In this document: one piece after another, positions 27,495 to 35,723 of the stretch
Layout of the letters: every line of letters begins with the position of its first letter
How positions within the stretch are numbered: the stretch's first letter is position 1
NCBI RefSeq assembly: GCF_016863275.1
Contig: NZ_BOOO01000004.1
Span: forward strand, 1 to 64,000
DNA: 64,000 nucleotides
Origin: Planotetraspora mira
Lineage (GTDB): Bacteria; Actinomycetota; Actinomycetes; Streptosporangiales; Streptosporangiaceae
Direction: 5' to 3'
Notes under the pieces: generated by a model
Database searches by the model: none
Told to the model about the DNA's origin: nothing
The model's input: only the letters and a program-made list of their open reading frames with translations
Made by a program: the position numbers and the translations under genes

Positions 27495-27738
27495 AAGAAG
27501 CCCGGCGACGCCGTACGGAGAGCAGAATGCACGTGATGGCGACGGCCGGCAGGCCCACGCCCGCCGCGGCCATGACTCCCACCGGCGCGCCTGTGAACGG
27601 CAATTGGCCGGCGTTGGCGTGCGACGCTCCGGCGGGGCCGGCATTGGCGTCCGCAGCGGCGATTCCGGTGGATCCGCGCATCAGTCCGCCCGCGACCATC
27701 ATCGCCAAAAGAATAGGCATCGTGTTTTTTCGTGCCAT
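27484..27738 (-). CDS. Tiny LPXTG cell-wall-anchored protein
   Basis: 84 residues: a signal peptide (about 1-29, GLMRGSTGIAAADA), a 15-residue Ala/Gly spacer, the sorting motif LPFTG at 46-50, a hydrophobic helix (GVMAAAGVGLPAVAITCILL) and a basic tail VRRRRASCAK. These are all the parts of a sortase substrate but with almost no displayed domain. The ATG at 27738 has GGGGGAG upstream. It is the first gene of the operon with DUF4012 and the phosphatase. A possible role is to give the polysaccharide or the DUF4012 protein a peptidoglycan attachment point; this is speculative. Confidence 0.8.
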   Translation of the reverse strand: MARKNTMPILLAMMVAGGLMRGSTGIAAADANAGPAGASHANAGQLPFTGAPVGVMAAAGVGLPAVAITCILLSVRRRRASCAK

Positions 27739-28216
27739 TTCGGACTCCCCCGATAACGATCCTTCCGGTCACAGAACATTTCGCCGGAATACCAGCGGAT
27801 GCTTGCTACCCCGACCTGTTATACGGGCGTCCGATCAAGAGGAACGCCTCACCGCACGATGCTTACTGAATGATCGGTGACCGTTCTCTCTTTATTGACA
27901 GTCGGCTTGTTTCACCGGTTACGCGTGCGATCGTGGTGCGCACGGACCATCTTCAGCCACTGCTGATCGCGGTCATGCCGGCGCGGTGAACTCTTGGCCC
28001 ATCGCGGGATCCGCGAAAGTACCGAATGCGGCGAGCTGTGGCAGTGCGACACGCCGCGGCAGCGATTCCCGAGTCGGGCCGCGCGCCCCTCACCCGGGTC
28101 CTACGGCATCCCAAAGAATTCGCCAATGCCCTGGTCAGGAGCGCTGTACCGCACTCCGGTGGAGGCGATACTCTGCGTGTGCCCGACGACCCTAACCTGA
28201 TTACGCCACGAAGGCG
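27739..28216. other. Intergenic region upstream of the LPFTG operon
   Basis: About 480 bases. The part next to 27738 should hold the promoter of the minus-strand operon. The part near 28216 may contain the eroded N-terminus of the sortase pseudogene, but I cannot recognise it. No RNA gene or clear hairpin seen. Confidence 0.4.
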
Positions 28217-28613
28217 GCCCTGCGGGTCGCATTGCTCCGCATCCCCGATTGGGCGCTGATTACAAGTACGCCATAGTCGAAGGCACCGATTCCGAGGAAT
28301 TGCGCAAAGGCCCGGGCCGTTATCCCGGTACGGCAATGCCCGGCCAGACAGGAAATTTCTTGATCTCCGAGCACCGGACCATCTATTCGGCGCCGTTCAA
28401 CCGAATCAATGAGCTACGGCACGGTGACAGCATCGTGGTGGACGCAAGAGACGCCCGCCATACCTGCCAGGCATCCGGCAGGAGATCATTGATCCCACCC
28501 GGACTGATGTCGTCACCCCGGTGCCTGAACATCCCGCACAGCGGCCCTCGCAGGCGCTGATCAGCCTGGTCGTCTACGACGTGCCGGCGAGGCGTGAGGA
28601 GCGCCATACGTGA
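28217..28613 (+). pseudogene. Broken class E sortase gene
   Basis: Three reading frames in series match a class E sortase. 28217-28243 gives ALRVALLRIP. After a frame change the next reads RLGADYKYAIVEGT, GPGRYPGTAMPGQTGN and EHRTIYSAPFNRINELR. After another shift near 28470-28490 comes EIIDPTRTDVVTPVPEHPAQ, then ALISLV. The catalytic His is kept, though the Gly before it is Glu. The segment with the catalytic Cys and Arg (normally TTCxPxYSxxxR) is missing. It is therefore inactive. It lies next to a live LPXTG gene on the opposite strand, suggesting a decayed dedicated sortase. Confidence 0.78.
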
Positions 28614-28662
28614 TCACGACGGGGAGGACCTGACATGTACGACTGACCTTCCCGAGACGGCA

Positions 28663-28719
28663 CGGCCGTTTTGCAAGTGCGGCGGCGTCAAGCCGACCGC
28701 CGCACTTCCAAAACGGCCG
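28663..28719 (-). terminator. Long hairpin terminator after the ABC ATPase gene
   Basis: Arms of 23 bases at 28663-28685 and 28697-28719 pair with one mismatch around an 11-base loop. The arms include CGGCCGTTTTG and CAAAACGGCCG, so the outer stem has an A/T block that could act as a weak T-run in either direction. It begins 9 bases after the stop of the minus-strand gene and closes the polysaccharide side, so it may work both ways. Confidence 0.75.
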
Positions 28720-28728
28720 ATGCTCGAG

Positions 28729-29952
<1,224 letters not shown>

Positions 29953-29984
29953 GCCAGTCCTTCGCGGTTCCCAAACAAGGTACT

Positions 29985-29998
29985 TGGATACGTTTTCA
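29985..29998. promoter_or_regulatory. LacI-type operator candidate upstream of the ABC ATPase gene
   Basis: TGGATACGTTTTCA is an imperfect dyad around a central CG and matches the LacI-family pattern TGGAAACGTTTCCA at 12 of 14 bases. It lies 33 bases before the ATPase start, where it could block that promoter. Confidence 0.55.
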
Positions 29999-30061
29999 GG
30001 AATCTCACCCGAACTACCGTCTAATGTCAAGGTTTTGGTCCCATAAGGGATGGAAGCATGA

Positions 30062-30075
30062 TGGAATCGTTTCCA
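30062..30075. promoter_or_regulatory. LacI-type operator overlapping the regulator start
   Basis: TGGAATCGTTTCCA is a near-perfect dyad around CG, symmetric except for one base pair. Its last base is the first base of the LacI start codon, so binding would silence the regulator itself. Its centre is 77 bases from that of the other operator candidate, which would allow looping. Confidence 0.7.
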
Positions 30076-31061
30076 TGAACATGGCGCAACGCCGTACGAC
30101 GATCAAGGACGTCGCGGAGGCGGCGGGAGTCGGGGTCGCCACGGTGTCCCGGGTCCTGTCCGGCGGATCGGCCAGCGCCGAGACACGCGAACGCGTGCTG
30201 GCGACGGCGGCCCGGCTCGACTACCGGCCGAGCGCTCTGGGGCGCAACCTCCGGCAGCAGCGGTCCGGGGGGATCGGGCTTCTCGTCCCGGACATCACCG
30301 ACAGCTTCTACGCCCGGCTGACCGACGGTGTGCTGTCGTGCGCCAGGTCGTACGGCGAGCCGGTGACGATCGGGGTGACGGGGGACGACCCGGAGCAGGA
30401 GGCCGAGCTCATCGGCACGCTCATCGAGCAGAGCATGGACCGGGTCATCGCGGTCCCCTCAGGCGACGGCGAGACGTGGGCGCCCGCGCTGCGCGCCGGT
30501 CTGAACGTGGTCTTCGCGGACAGGCAGGTGCGCGACGACGTTCCCGGAGTGGTCGCCGACGACCGCGCCGGAGTCCGGACCGCGGTGGAGTACCTCGTCG
30601 GCCTCGGCCACAAGAAGATCGCCTTCCTGGCCCGGCACGGGCAGTCGCAGCGGGTGGCCGCCTTCACCGACACGCTCGCCTCGCTGGGCGTGCCGGCGGA
30701 CCCGGAGCTCGTCGTCCACGCGCGCGCCAGCCGCGACTCCGCGTACGCGGCCGCCGCGGGACTGCTGCAGCACCGCGCCGACCTCACTGCGGTGCTGACC
30801 GGGGGCAACATGCTCGGCGAGGCCATGGTGCTGGCCGCACGCGAGCTCCACGTGCGGATACCGAGGGACGTGTCGCTCGTCATGTTCGACGACGTGCCCT
30901 GGGCCGAGCTGTGCTCTCCCCCGCTGACGGTCATCGCACAGCCCGCCCAGGACGTGGGCTACCGTGCCGCCGAACTGGTCCTGCGGCAGGGCCGCCGTCC
31001 CCGGACGGTGACCCTGCCGACCGAGCTCATCGTGCGGGCCAGTTGCGGGCCTAGGAGATGA
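30075..31061 (+). CDS. LacI-family transcriptional regulator
   Basis: 328 residues. The helix-turn-helix [20 protein letters not shown] spans about residues 9-28, with the hinge [14 protein letters not shown] periplasmic-binding-protein-like effector domain follows ([14 protein letters not shown] and [14 protein letters not shown]). It is divergent from the sugar ABC ATPase and most likely controls that gene and itself through the two dyads between them. The effector is probably a sugar, but its identity is unknown. Starts at 30075 and 30081 are both possible; the first lies inside the operator. The 3' end overlaps the convergent peroxidase gene by 11 bases. Confidence 0.9.
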   Translation: MNMAQRRTTIKDVAEAAGVGVATVSRVLSGGSASAETRERVLATAARLDYRPSALGRNLRQQRSGGIGLLVPDITDSFYARLTDGVLSCARSYGEPVTIGVTGDDPEQEAELIGTLIEQSMDRVIAVPSGDGETWAPALRAGLNVVFADRQVRDDVPGVVADDRAGVRTAVEYLVGLGHKKIAFLARHGQSQRVAAFTDTLASLGVPADPELVVHARASRDSAYAAAAGLLQHRADLTAVLTGGNMLGEAMVLAARELHVRIPRDVSLVMFDDVPWAELCSPPLTVIAQPAQDVGYRAAELVLRQGRRPRTVTLPTELIVRASCGPRR

Positions 31062-31539
31062 CCTTCTCGATCGCCTCGACGACCTCGGGCGACTCCGGCT
31101 CGACGCGCGGCCGGAACCTCGCCACGACCTCGCCGTCGGCGGAGAGAAGGAACTTCTCGAAGTTCCACTGAACGTCGCCGGCGGCGCCCTCCGCGTCCGC
31201 GGTCGTGGTCAGCTCCGTGTACAGCGGATGTCTGTCGTCCCCGTTGACCTCGACCTTCTCCAGCAGCGGGAAGTCCACGCCGTAGGTGGTCGAGCAGAAC
31301 TCCTGGATCTCCTCGGCCGAACCCGGCTCCTGACCCATGAACTGGTTGCACGGGACGCCGACGACGGTGAACCCGCGGTCGGCATAGCTCTCCTGAAGCC
31401 GGACGAGTCCGGCGTACTGCGGCGTCAGGCCACACCTCGAGGCGACGTTGACCACGAGGGCCGCGCGACCGCCGAGGACTTCACCGAGAGTGGTGGGGGC
31501 GCCCTCAAGGGTGGCGACAGGGGTTTCGAGAAGGCTCAT
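31051..31539 (-). CDS. Glutathione peroxidase family thiol peroxidase
   Basis: 162 residues, the usual length. NVASRCGLTPQY has the peroxidatic Cys (in place of selenocysteine), GVPCNQFMGQEPG holds the second Cys and the Gln, and WNFEKFLL gives the Trp and Asn of the catalytic tetrad. Bacterial enzymes of this kind usually reduce peroxides with thioredoxin rather than glutathione. No signal peptide, so cytosolic. It converges with the LacI gene, overlapping by 11 bases. Confidence 0.92.
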   Translation of the reverse strand: MSLLETPVATLEGAPTTLGEVLGGRAALVVNVASRCGLTPQYAGLVRLQESYADRGFTVVGVPCNQFMGQEPGSAEEIQEFCSTTYGVDFPLLEKVEVNGDDRHPLYTELTTTADAEGAAGDVQWNFEKFLLSADGEVVARFRPRVEPESPEVVEAIEKVIS

Positions 31540-31883
31540 GAGCGGACTATACCGAACGATGTTCGGGGCCCGACGTGCCGGTGCCGCTCCCGATCATCCA
31601 GGTCAAGAGGCGGCGCGTAACGTCAGCGCGGTCCCGCGAGACGCCCGCCGCCCGGAACCGAATCGGCAAAGAACCGTCCGCCGCGTGTCTCAGGTGACGG
31701 CCGTGGGCCGGGTCGGCGTACTTCAATCCGCGTAAAGGACCCGTCGCGGTGCCTGCCGGAAGTTGTCTTGGATCCGTTGCAGGCCGAGCGGACGGCCGCG
31801 CTCACGCCATGAGCGCGGTCCGGCCGGCGATCGCGTGCCACACGCGCCCGCCTTCCGCACGCGACCCGACGACAAGGACCGAT
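31540..31883. other. Divergent intergenic region, nothing distinct
   Basis: About 340 bases between the peroxidase and the secreted transglycosylase-like gene. Expected to hold two divergent promoters. I looked for a conserved riboswitch such as those ahead of actinobacterial wall hydrolases and did not recognise one. Confidence 0.4.
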
Positions 31884-32390
31884 TTGGACAGTTTCAGTGT
31901 TCTGCGCAAAACAGCGGTTGCTGTGATCGCGATCAGCGTGATCGGCGGCGCGGGCGCCACACCGGCGATGGCCGAGCAGTCCACGACCAGCCAGGACGCG
32001 CAGACCAGTCAAGGTATCCATGTCGCGACATGGAAGATGCGCGTCACGGTGAAGGCCCGCAAGATTCAACGGGCGCCCGCACCGACGAGGACCCGCAGCA
32101 AGGCCTACGCCTTCCGCCTCGTCAGCCGGCGGGCATGGCCGAGCACGCAGTTCCAGTGCCTCGACAGCCTGTGGACCCGGGAGAGCAACTGGAATCACCG
32201 GGCTTACAACGCCGGCTCCGGTGCCTACGGGATCCCGCAGGCGCTGCCCGGAAGCAAGATGGGATACGTCGCCGAGGACTGGCGGTTCAACCCGCAGACC
32301 CAGATCCGTTGGGGCCTGCGGTACATCAAGGGCCGGTATGGCTCACCATGCGGCGCCTGGGGTCACTTCCAGTCGCACAACTGGTACTGA
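31884..32390 (+). CDS. Secreted lytic-transglycosylase-like protein
   Basis: 168 residues from the TTG at 31884, chosen because AAGGA (31874-31878) is 5 bases upstream and a signal peptide follows directly (VLRKTAVAVIAISVIGGAG, cut near ATPAMA). The C-terminal 80 residues have LWTRESNWNHRAYNAGSGAY and GIPQALPGSKM, with the catalytic Glu in RESNW, as in the short SLT-like domains of actinomycete secreted proteins. WGLRYIKGRYGSPCGAW near the end carries a Cys that may pair with FQCLD. It should cut or remodel peptidoglycan outside the cell. A strong hairpin follows. Confidence 0.85.
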   Translation: MDSFSVLRKTAVAVIAISVIGGAGATPAMAEQSTTSQDAQTSQGIHVATWKMRVTVKARKIQRAPAPTRTRSKAYAFRLVSRRAWPSTQFQCLDSLWTRESNWNHRAYNAGSGAYGIPQALPGSKMGYVAEDWRFNPQTQIRWGLRYIKGRYGSPCGAWGHFQSHNWY

Positions 32391-32430
32391 GCAGGACCGG
32401 GAACGCCCAGGGGAAGGGACCGTTCCCACC

Positions 32431-32460
32431 GAAGCGCCCGGGGTCATCCCCGGGCGCTTC
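32431..32460. terminator. Bidirectional hairpin terminator
   Basis: GAAGCGCCCGGGG at 32431-32443 pairs perfectly with CCCCGGGCGCTTC at 32448-32460 around TCAT. It lies 40 bases after the transglycosylase stop and overlaps the stop region of the convergent TetR gene (32444), so it can serve both. Confidence 0.8.
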
Positions 32461-33106
32461 GCCGTCCGGCCTGCTTCCCCGCCCGCACGGACATCGCCTG
32501 GACCAGCAACTCCAGCCCGAACTCGAACTCCTCGTCGTGGTCGCACGAGGTCAGGTAGGGCGCCAGCGAGCTCACCTCGGGGAACAGGGCGGGATCGACG
32601 TCGACCACCGTCGCGTCGCCCCGCACGGGCGCGAACGTCGGAGTGACGCCCACCTCCCTGAGCAGGGAGCCGACGATGTAGGCGACGAACATGCGCAACA
32701 TCCGCACCGCCTCGCCCCCCTCGAACCCCGCGTCGCGAAGCGTGGACAGGGCCCGCTCGACCGGGAGCAGCCCGGCCGTGGAGTGGAGCTGGCGGCTGAA
32801 CACCACCATCGTCGAGCGCGGGTAGTGGTGGGCGATCTGCCGGAACGCCCTCGCCTGGACGCGCACCCGGTCGGTCCAGTGCGCCGACGGGTCGTCGGTG
32901 AACTCGATCTTCGACAGGACGCTCTCGGAGATGGCGTCGAGCAGCGCCGCCTTGTTGGGAACGTGGTTGTAGAGCGACATGACCCCGACCCCGAGCCCGG
33001 CCGCGATCCTGCGCATGGAGACGGCGTCGGCGCCCTCGCGCTCGATGAGGTCGACGGCGGCGTCGACGATCCTGCTGCGGCTGAGCATGTGGCGATTGTC
33101 TCCCAC
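32444..33106 (-). CDS. TetR-family transcriptional regulator
   Basis: 220 residues. The N-terminal helix-turn-helix spans about 11-56 (SRIVDAAVDLIEREGADA, then MRRIAAGLGVGVMSLYNHV). The C-terminal ligand domain is of the TetR_C type seen with this N-terminus (HYPRSTMVVFSRQL). Divergent from a ferritin-like diiron gene, with two identical-type palindromes between them, so it very likely represses that gene and itself. A GTG at 33106 or an ATG at 33088 may start it. The last codons form part of the terminator hairpin. Confidence 0.9.
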   Translation of the reverse strand: MGDNRHMLSRSRIVDAAVDLIEREGADAVSMRRIAAGLGVGVMSLYNHVPNKAALLDAISESVLSKIEFTDDPSAHWTDRVRVQARAFRQIAHHYPRSTMVVFSRQLHSTAGLLPVERALSTLRDAGFEGGEAVRMLRMFVAYIVGSLLREVGVTPTFAPVRGDATVVDVDPALFPEVSSLAPYLTSCDHDEEFEFGLELLVQAMSVRAGKQAGRRSARG

Positions 33107-33117
33107 CCCGTTGACGG

Positions 33118-33132
33118 ACGTACAGCGTACGT
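33118..33132. promoter_or_regulatory. TetR operator copy 1
   Basis: ACGTACAGCGTACGT is a perfect 6+3+6 palindrome (ACGTAC/GTACGT) just upstream of the TetR start. Confidence 0.8.
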
Positions 33133-33150
33133 GTCAGTCTCGAAATCACT

Positions 33151-33165
33151 ACGTACGGTGTACGT
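33151..33165. promoter_or_regulatory. TetR operator copy 2
   Basis: ACGTACGGTGTACGT is a second perfect 6+3+6 palindrome with the same arms as the first. The centres are 33 bases apart, about three helical turns, so two dimers would sit on the same face. It lies 15 bases before the start of the diiron gene. Confidence 0.8.
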
Positions 33166-33179
33166 CGAGGAGGGCCCCC

Positions 33180-34298
33180 GTGTCGACTCACGAGCTCTAC
33201 ACCATCCCCGCCGAGCTCTCCACATGGGACGTGGAGATGACCGGCGCCGCGCGGTTCACCTGGGAGTACGACGACGGCAGAGACCGCATGCTCGCCCTGT
33301 ACCAGAAGGGCAAGGACAAGCAGTGGGACTCCGTCAAGCGGATCGACTGGGACCTCGAGGTCGATCCCTACGATGTGCTCGGCGTCCCCGACCAGTCGAT
33401 CTCCATCTACGGCACGCCGCTCTGGGAGCGCATGAGCCCGCAGCAGCGCAAGGACGTCCGGCTGCACAGCGCCTCCTGGCAGTTCTCCCAGTTCCTGCAC
33501 GGCGAGCAGGGCGCCATGATCTGCTCGGCCCGGATCGTCGAGTCGGTGCCCGATCTCGACTCGAAGTTCTACGCCGCGACGCAGACGATGGACGAGGCGC
33601 GGCACGCCGAGACCTACGCCCGCTTCCTCCAGGACAAGGTCGGGGTCGTCTATCCCATCAACCAGCACCTCAAGGCGCTGCTGGACAGCACGCTCGGCGA
33701 CTCCCGGTGGGACATGCCGTACCTCGGGATGCAGGTGCTGATCGAGGGCCTCGCACTCGCCGCGTTCGGCGTGATGCGCGACATCACCACCAAGCCGCTG
33801 CCCAAGCAGATCCTGGCGTACGTCATGCAGGACGAGGCCAGGCACGTCGCCTTCGGCCGGATGGCCCTGCGGGACTACTACCGGGGCCTGACGGAGACCG
33901 AGCGGCGCGAGCGTGAGGACTTCGTCATCGAGGGCTGCTACCTCATGCGCGACCGCCTCCGCGGCGAGGAGACCTGGGAGACCCTCGGCCTGAGCAAGGA
34001 CGAGACGGCCCAGGCCATGGAGGCCACCGACAAGTCGGAGTACCTCAGGCTGTTCCGCTCCCTGCTGTTCAGCCGCATCGTGCCCTGCGTCAAGGACATC
34101 GGGCTGTGGAGCCCCCGCCTGCAGAAGGCCTACGCCGACATGGGCGTGCTCGACATGGCGGGGCAGAGCCTCGACGCCCTCATGAAGCAGGACGAGGAGA
34201 TCGCGGAGAAACTGGACGCGGAGCGTTTCATCCAGGAGGAGTCCGAGCGGCACGCCGAGGTGGCCGAGACCATCGAGGCGGCACGCGAAGAGAGCTGA
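33180..34298 (+). CDS. Ferritin-like diiron protein, oxygenase/aldehyde-type
   Basis: 372 residues from the GTG at 33180, with GAGGAGGG 5 bases upstream. All metal ligands of a four-helix diiron site are present: Glu in HGEQGAM, Glu and His in DEARHAETYA, Glu in LIEGLALAAFG, and Glu and His in DEARHVAFG. The family includes R2-like oxidases and uncharacterised ferritin-like proteins of actinomycetes, and the reaction is not known. The C-terminal helix is long and charged. Two TetR operators directly upstream suggest induction by a small molecule, perhaps a substrate lipid or aldehyde. Confidence 0.8.
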   Translation: MSTHELYTIPAELSTWDVEMTGAARFTWEYDDGRDRMLALYQKGKDKQWDSVKRIDWDLEVDPYDVLGVPDQSISIYGTPLWERMSPQQRKDVRLHSASWQFSQFLHGEQGAMICSARIVESVPDLDSKFYAATQTMDEARHAETYARFLQDKVGVVYPINQHLKALLDSTLGDSRWDMPYLGMQVLIEGLALAAFGVMRDITTKPLPKQILAYVMQDEARHVAFGRMALRDYYRGLTETERREREDFVIEGCYLMRDRLRGEETWETLGLSKDETAQAMEATDKSEYLRLFRSLLFSRIVPCVKDIGLWSPRLQKAYADMGVLDMAGQSLDALMKQDEEIAEKLDAERFIQEESERHAEVAETIEAAREES

Positions 34299-34326
34299 GA
34301 CGCCCCACCAGCGGTGTGCGGGACGG

Positions 34327-34638
34327 TCAGCGGGACAGGACCAGCGCCAGCGACCCGGCGACCACGCAGAGCACGCCGACCCACGCGAGGCGCGCGTCCG
34401 TCGTGTCGTCCAGCGGGCCGGCCTCGCGCAGGGCCCGCTCGACCCGCCTGTACCGCGCGCCGGTGCGCAGAAGCAGGATCGCTCCGCAGAGCGCGGCGAC
34501 CGCGAAGGGCGCGATCATCCCCGGCCCTTCGCCGCCGCGCAGGCCCGCTCCGGCCGCGACGAGTCCGGCGACCGCCAGGACGGTCGCCGTCCTGACCCAG
34601 GCCAGCCGCGTCCGCTCGCTGTGCAGTCCGGCGGTCAT
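34327..34638 (-). CDS. DUF202 family small membrane protein
   Basis: 103 residues with three membrane helices (about 18-36, 43-60 and 83-100). HSERTRLAWVRTATVLAVAG is the DUF202 signature (ERT-LAW-RT). The start overlaps the preceding gene by 4 bases (ATGA), so the two DUF202 proteins are made together and may form a hetero-oligomer. Function not established. Confidence 0.85.
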   Translation of the reverse strand: MTAGLHSERTRLAWVRTATVLAVAGLVAAGAGLRGGEGPGMIAPFAVAALCGAILLLRTGARYRRVERALREAGPLDDTTDARLAWVGVLCVVAGSLALVLSR

Positions 34639-34970
34639 CGCCCGAGGAGGATCAGGAGCAGGGCGACGACCGCCACCGTGGCGACGCCGTACCCGAAGAG
34701 GGGGGCGAGGGCGGGCGGCGGAAGCGGCTGGTCACGGCGCAGAGCCTGCTGGATGTGCCGCCACCGCGGGTAGGCGGTGGCGGCGGAGACGGCGGACAAC
34801 AACACGAGCACCAGGGCCAGCAGCGTGCGGACCCACGGCACGAAGACCCCCTCCGGCACGACCGCCATGGCGATGCCTCCGGCGCTGAGGGCCAAAGACG
34901 TGCTCAGCCAGGTGAGGTACGTGCGTTCGTTGGCCAACGTGAACCTGGGGTCCGGCTCGTGCCCATCCAT
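34635..34970 (-). CDS. DUF202 (YidH-like) family small membrane protein
   Basis: 111 residues with three membrane helices. FTLANERTYLTWLSTSLAL is the DUF202 signature at the first helix. It is the first gene of the two-gene operon with the smaller DUF202 protein. Paired genes of this kind are common in actinobacteria. No reaction is known. Confidence 0.85.
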   Translation of the reverse strand: MDGHEPDPRFTLANERTYLTWLSTSLALSAGGIAMAVVPEGVFVPWVRTLLALVLVLLSAVSAATAYPRWRHIQQALRRDQPLPPPALAPLFGYGVATVAVVALLLILLGR

Positions 34971-35013
34971 GGGAACAGGGTAATTTTGCCCCTTTTCCCC
35001 TGGATTTGCCGGG

Positions 35014-35385
35014 TTACAGGCAGGCCTCCGTGATCTGCTTCAGATAGGCGGCACTGTCGGTGGCGGCCTTCTGGGCGGCGTCGACGGCGGCGTTGGCGTC
35101 GTCGACGTTGAGCTTCTGGAGGCTGTCGGACATCCCCTGCAACGCTTCCTTGAGGGTGGTGTCCCCCGCGTCGTTGGCGAGGTCGTTCAGCTTGGCGGCG
35201 CCGTCGGAGATCTCCTTCTGCATCGCCTCGGGATCGTTGGCCGCGGCGGTGACCTTGCTGATCGTCTCGCTGATCAGCTTGGGCGCCTCGAGACAGGACT
35301 GCGCCTTGTCGGCGGCGGAGCATCCGGAGAGCAACAGGACCGATGCGGCCACGGCGGCAGCGGCGGAGAGGGGGAGGGGTCGCAT
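35014..35385 (-). CDS. Small secreted lipoprotein with a helical domain
   Basis: 123 residues. The signal peptide ends in the lipobox LLLSGC (Cys near residue 22), so it is a lipoprotein on the outer membrane face. The rest is predicted helical and rich in Ala, Asp and Lys (KVTAAANDPEAMQKEI, then DANAAVDAAQKAATDSAAYL), with two further Cys at the ends (QSCLEAP and TEACL) that may form a disulfide. The ATG at 35385 is required by the signal peptide. It is divergent, by 49 bases, from the zinc-finger gene. Function unknown. Confidence 0.75.
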   Translation of the reverse strand: MRPLPLSAAAAVAASVLLLSGCSAADKAQSCLEAPKLISETISKVTAAANDPEAMQKEISDGAAKLNDLANDAGDTTLKEALQGMSDSLQKLNVDDANAAVDAAQKAATDSAAYLKQITEACL

Positions 35386-35434
35386 GGCCAGAACCCTACC
35401 CAATCGTAATTTCGGCCGGGCTAGCATCAAGTTT

Positions 35435-35692
35435 ATGGATATCTGTGAGCATTTGCAGTCCGCGGGCGACCCTGCGCCCCTCCCCGCGGAGGGGTGCGCC
35501 GAGTGCCTGGAGACGGGCGGGCGCTGGGTCCACCTGCGCAAGTGTCTTTCGTGCGGCCACGTGGGTTGTTGCGACTCCTCCCCCAGCCGTCACGCGACCG
35601 CGCACTTCCATCAGTCCGGGCATCCGGTGATGCGGTCCTACGAACCGGGTGAGGAATGGCGCTGGTGCTTCGTGGACAACGCGCTCGGCTGA
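35435..35692 (+). CDS. UBP-type zinc-finger protein
   Basis: 85 residues, essentially only a UBP zinc finger. CEHL, CAEC, LRKCLSCGHVGCCDSS, HATAHFHQSGHP and the final WCFVDNAL provide the Cys and His ligands. In eukaryotes this fold binds the ubiquitin C-terminus. In actinomycetes such stand-alone proteins are common and uncharacterised; here they might bind a free C-terminal di-glycine or a small adaptor. It starts at 35435. Confidence 0.9.
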   Translation: MDICEHLQSAGDPAPLPAEGCAECLETGGRWVHLRKCLSCGHVGCCDSSPSRHATAHFHQSGHPVMRSYEPGEEWRWCFVDNALG

Positions 35693-35723
35693 GCACCGGA
35701 CCGCGGAACGCCGGCCGGGGAGG

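Noticed and set aside
31540-31883. c-di-AMP riboswitch ahead of the wall-hydrolase-like gene
   Set aside because: Expected from other actinobacterial wall hydrolases, but the conserved core sequences were not visible by eye.
31763-33916. 717-codon plus frame across the transglycosylase, TetR and diiron genes
   Set aside because: It crosses three well-supported genes on both strands in the wrong frame, including a terminator and two operators.
32343-34253. 636-codon minus frame over the TetR and diiron genes
   Set aside because: Shadow of the diiron gene; no domain and no ribosome site. The real TetR frame is different.
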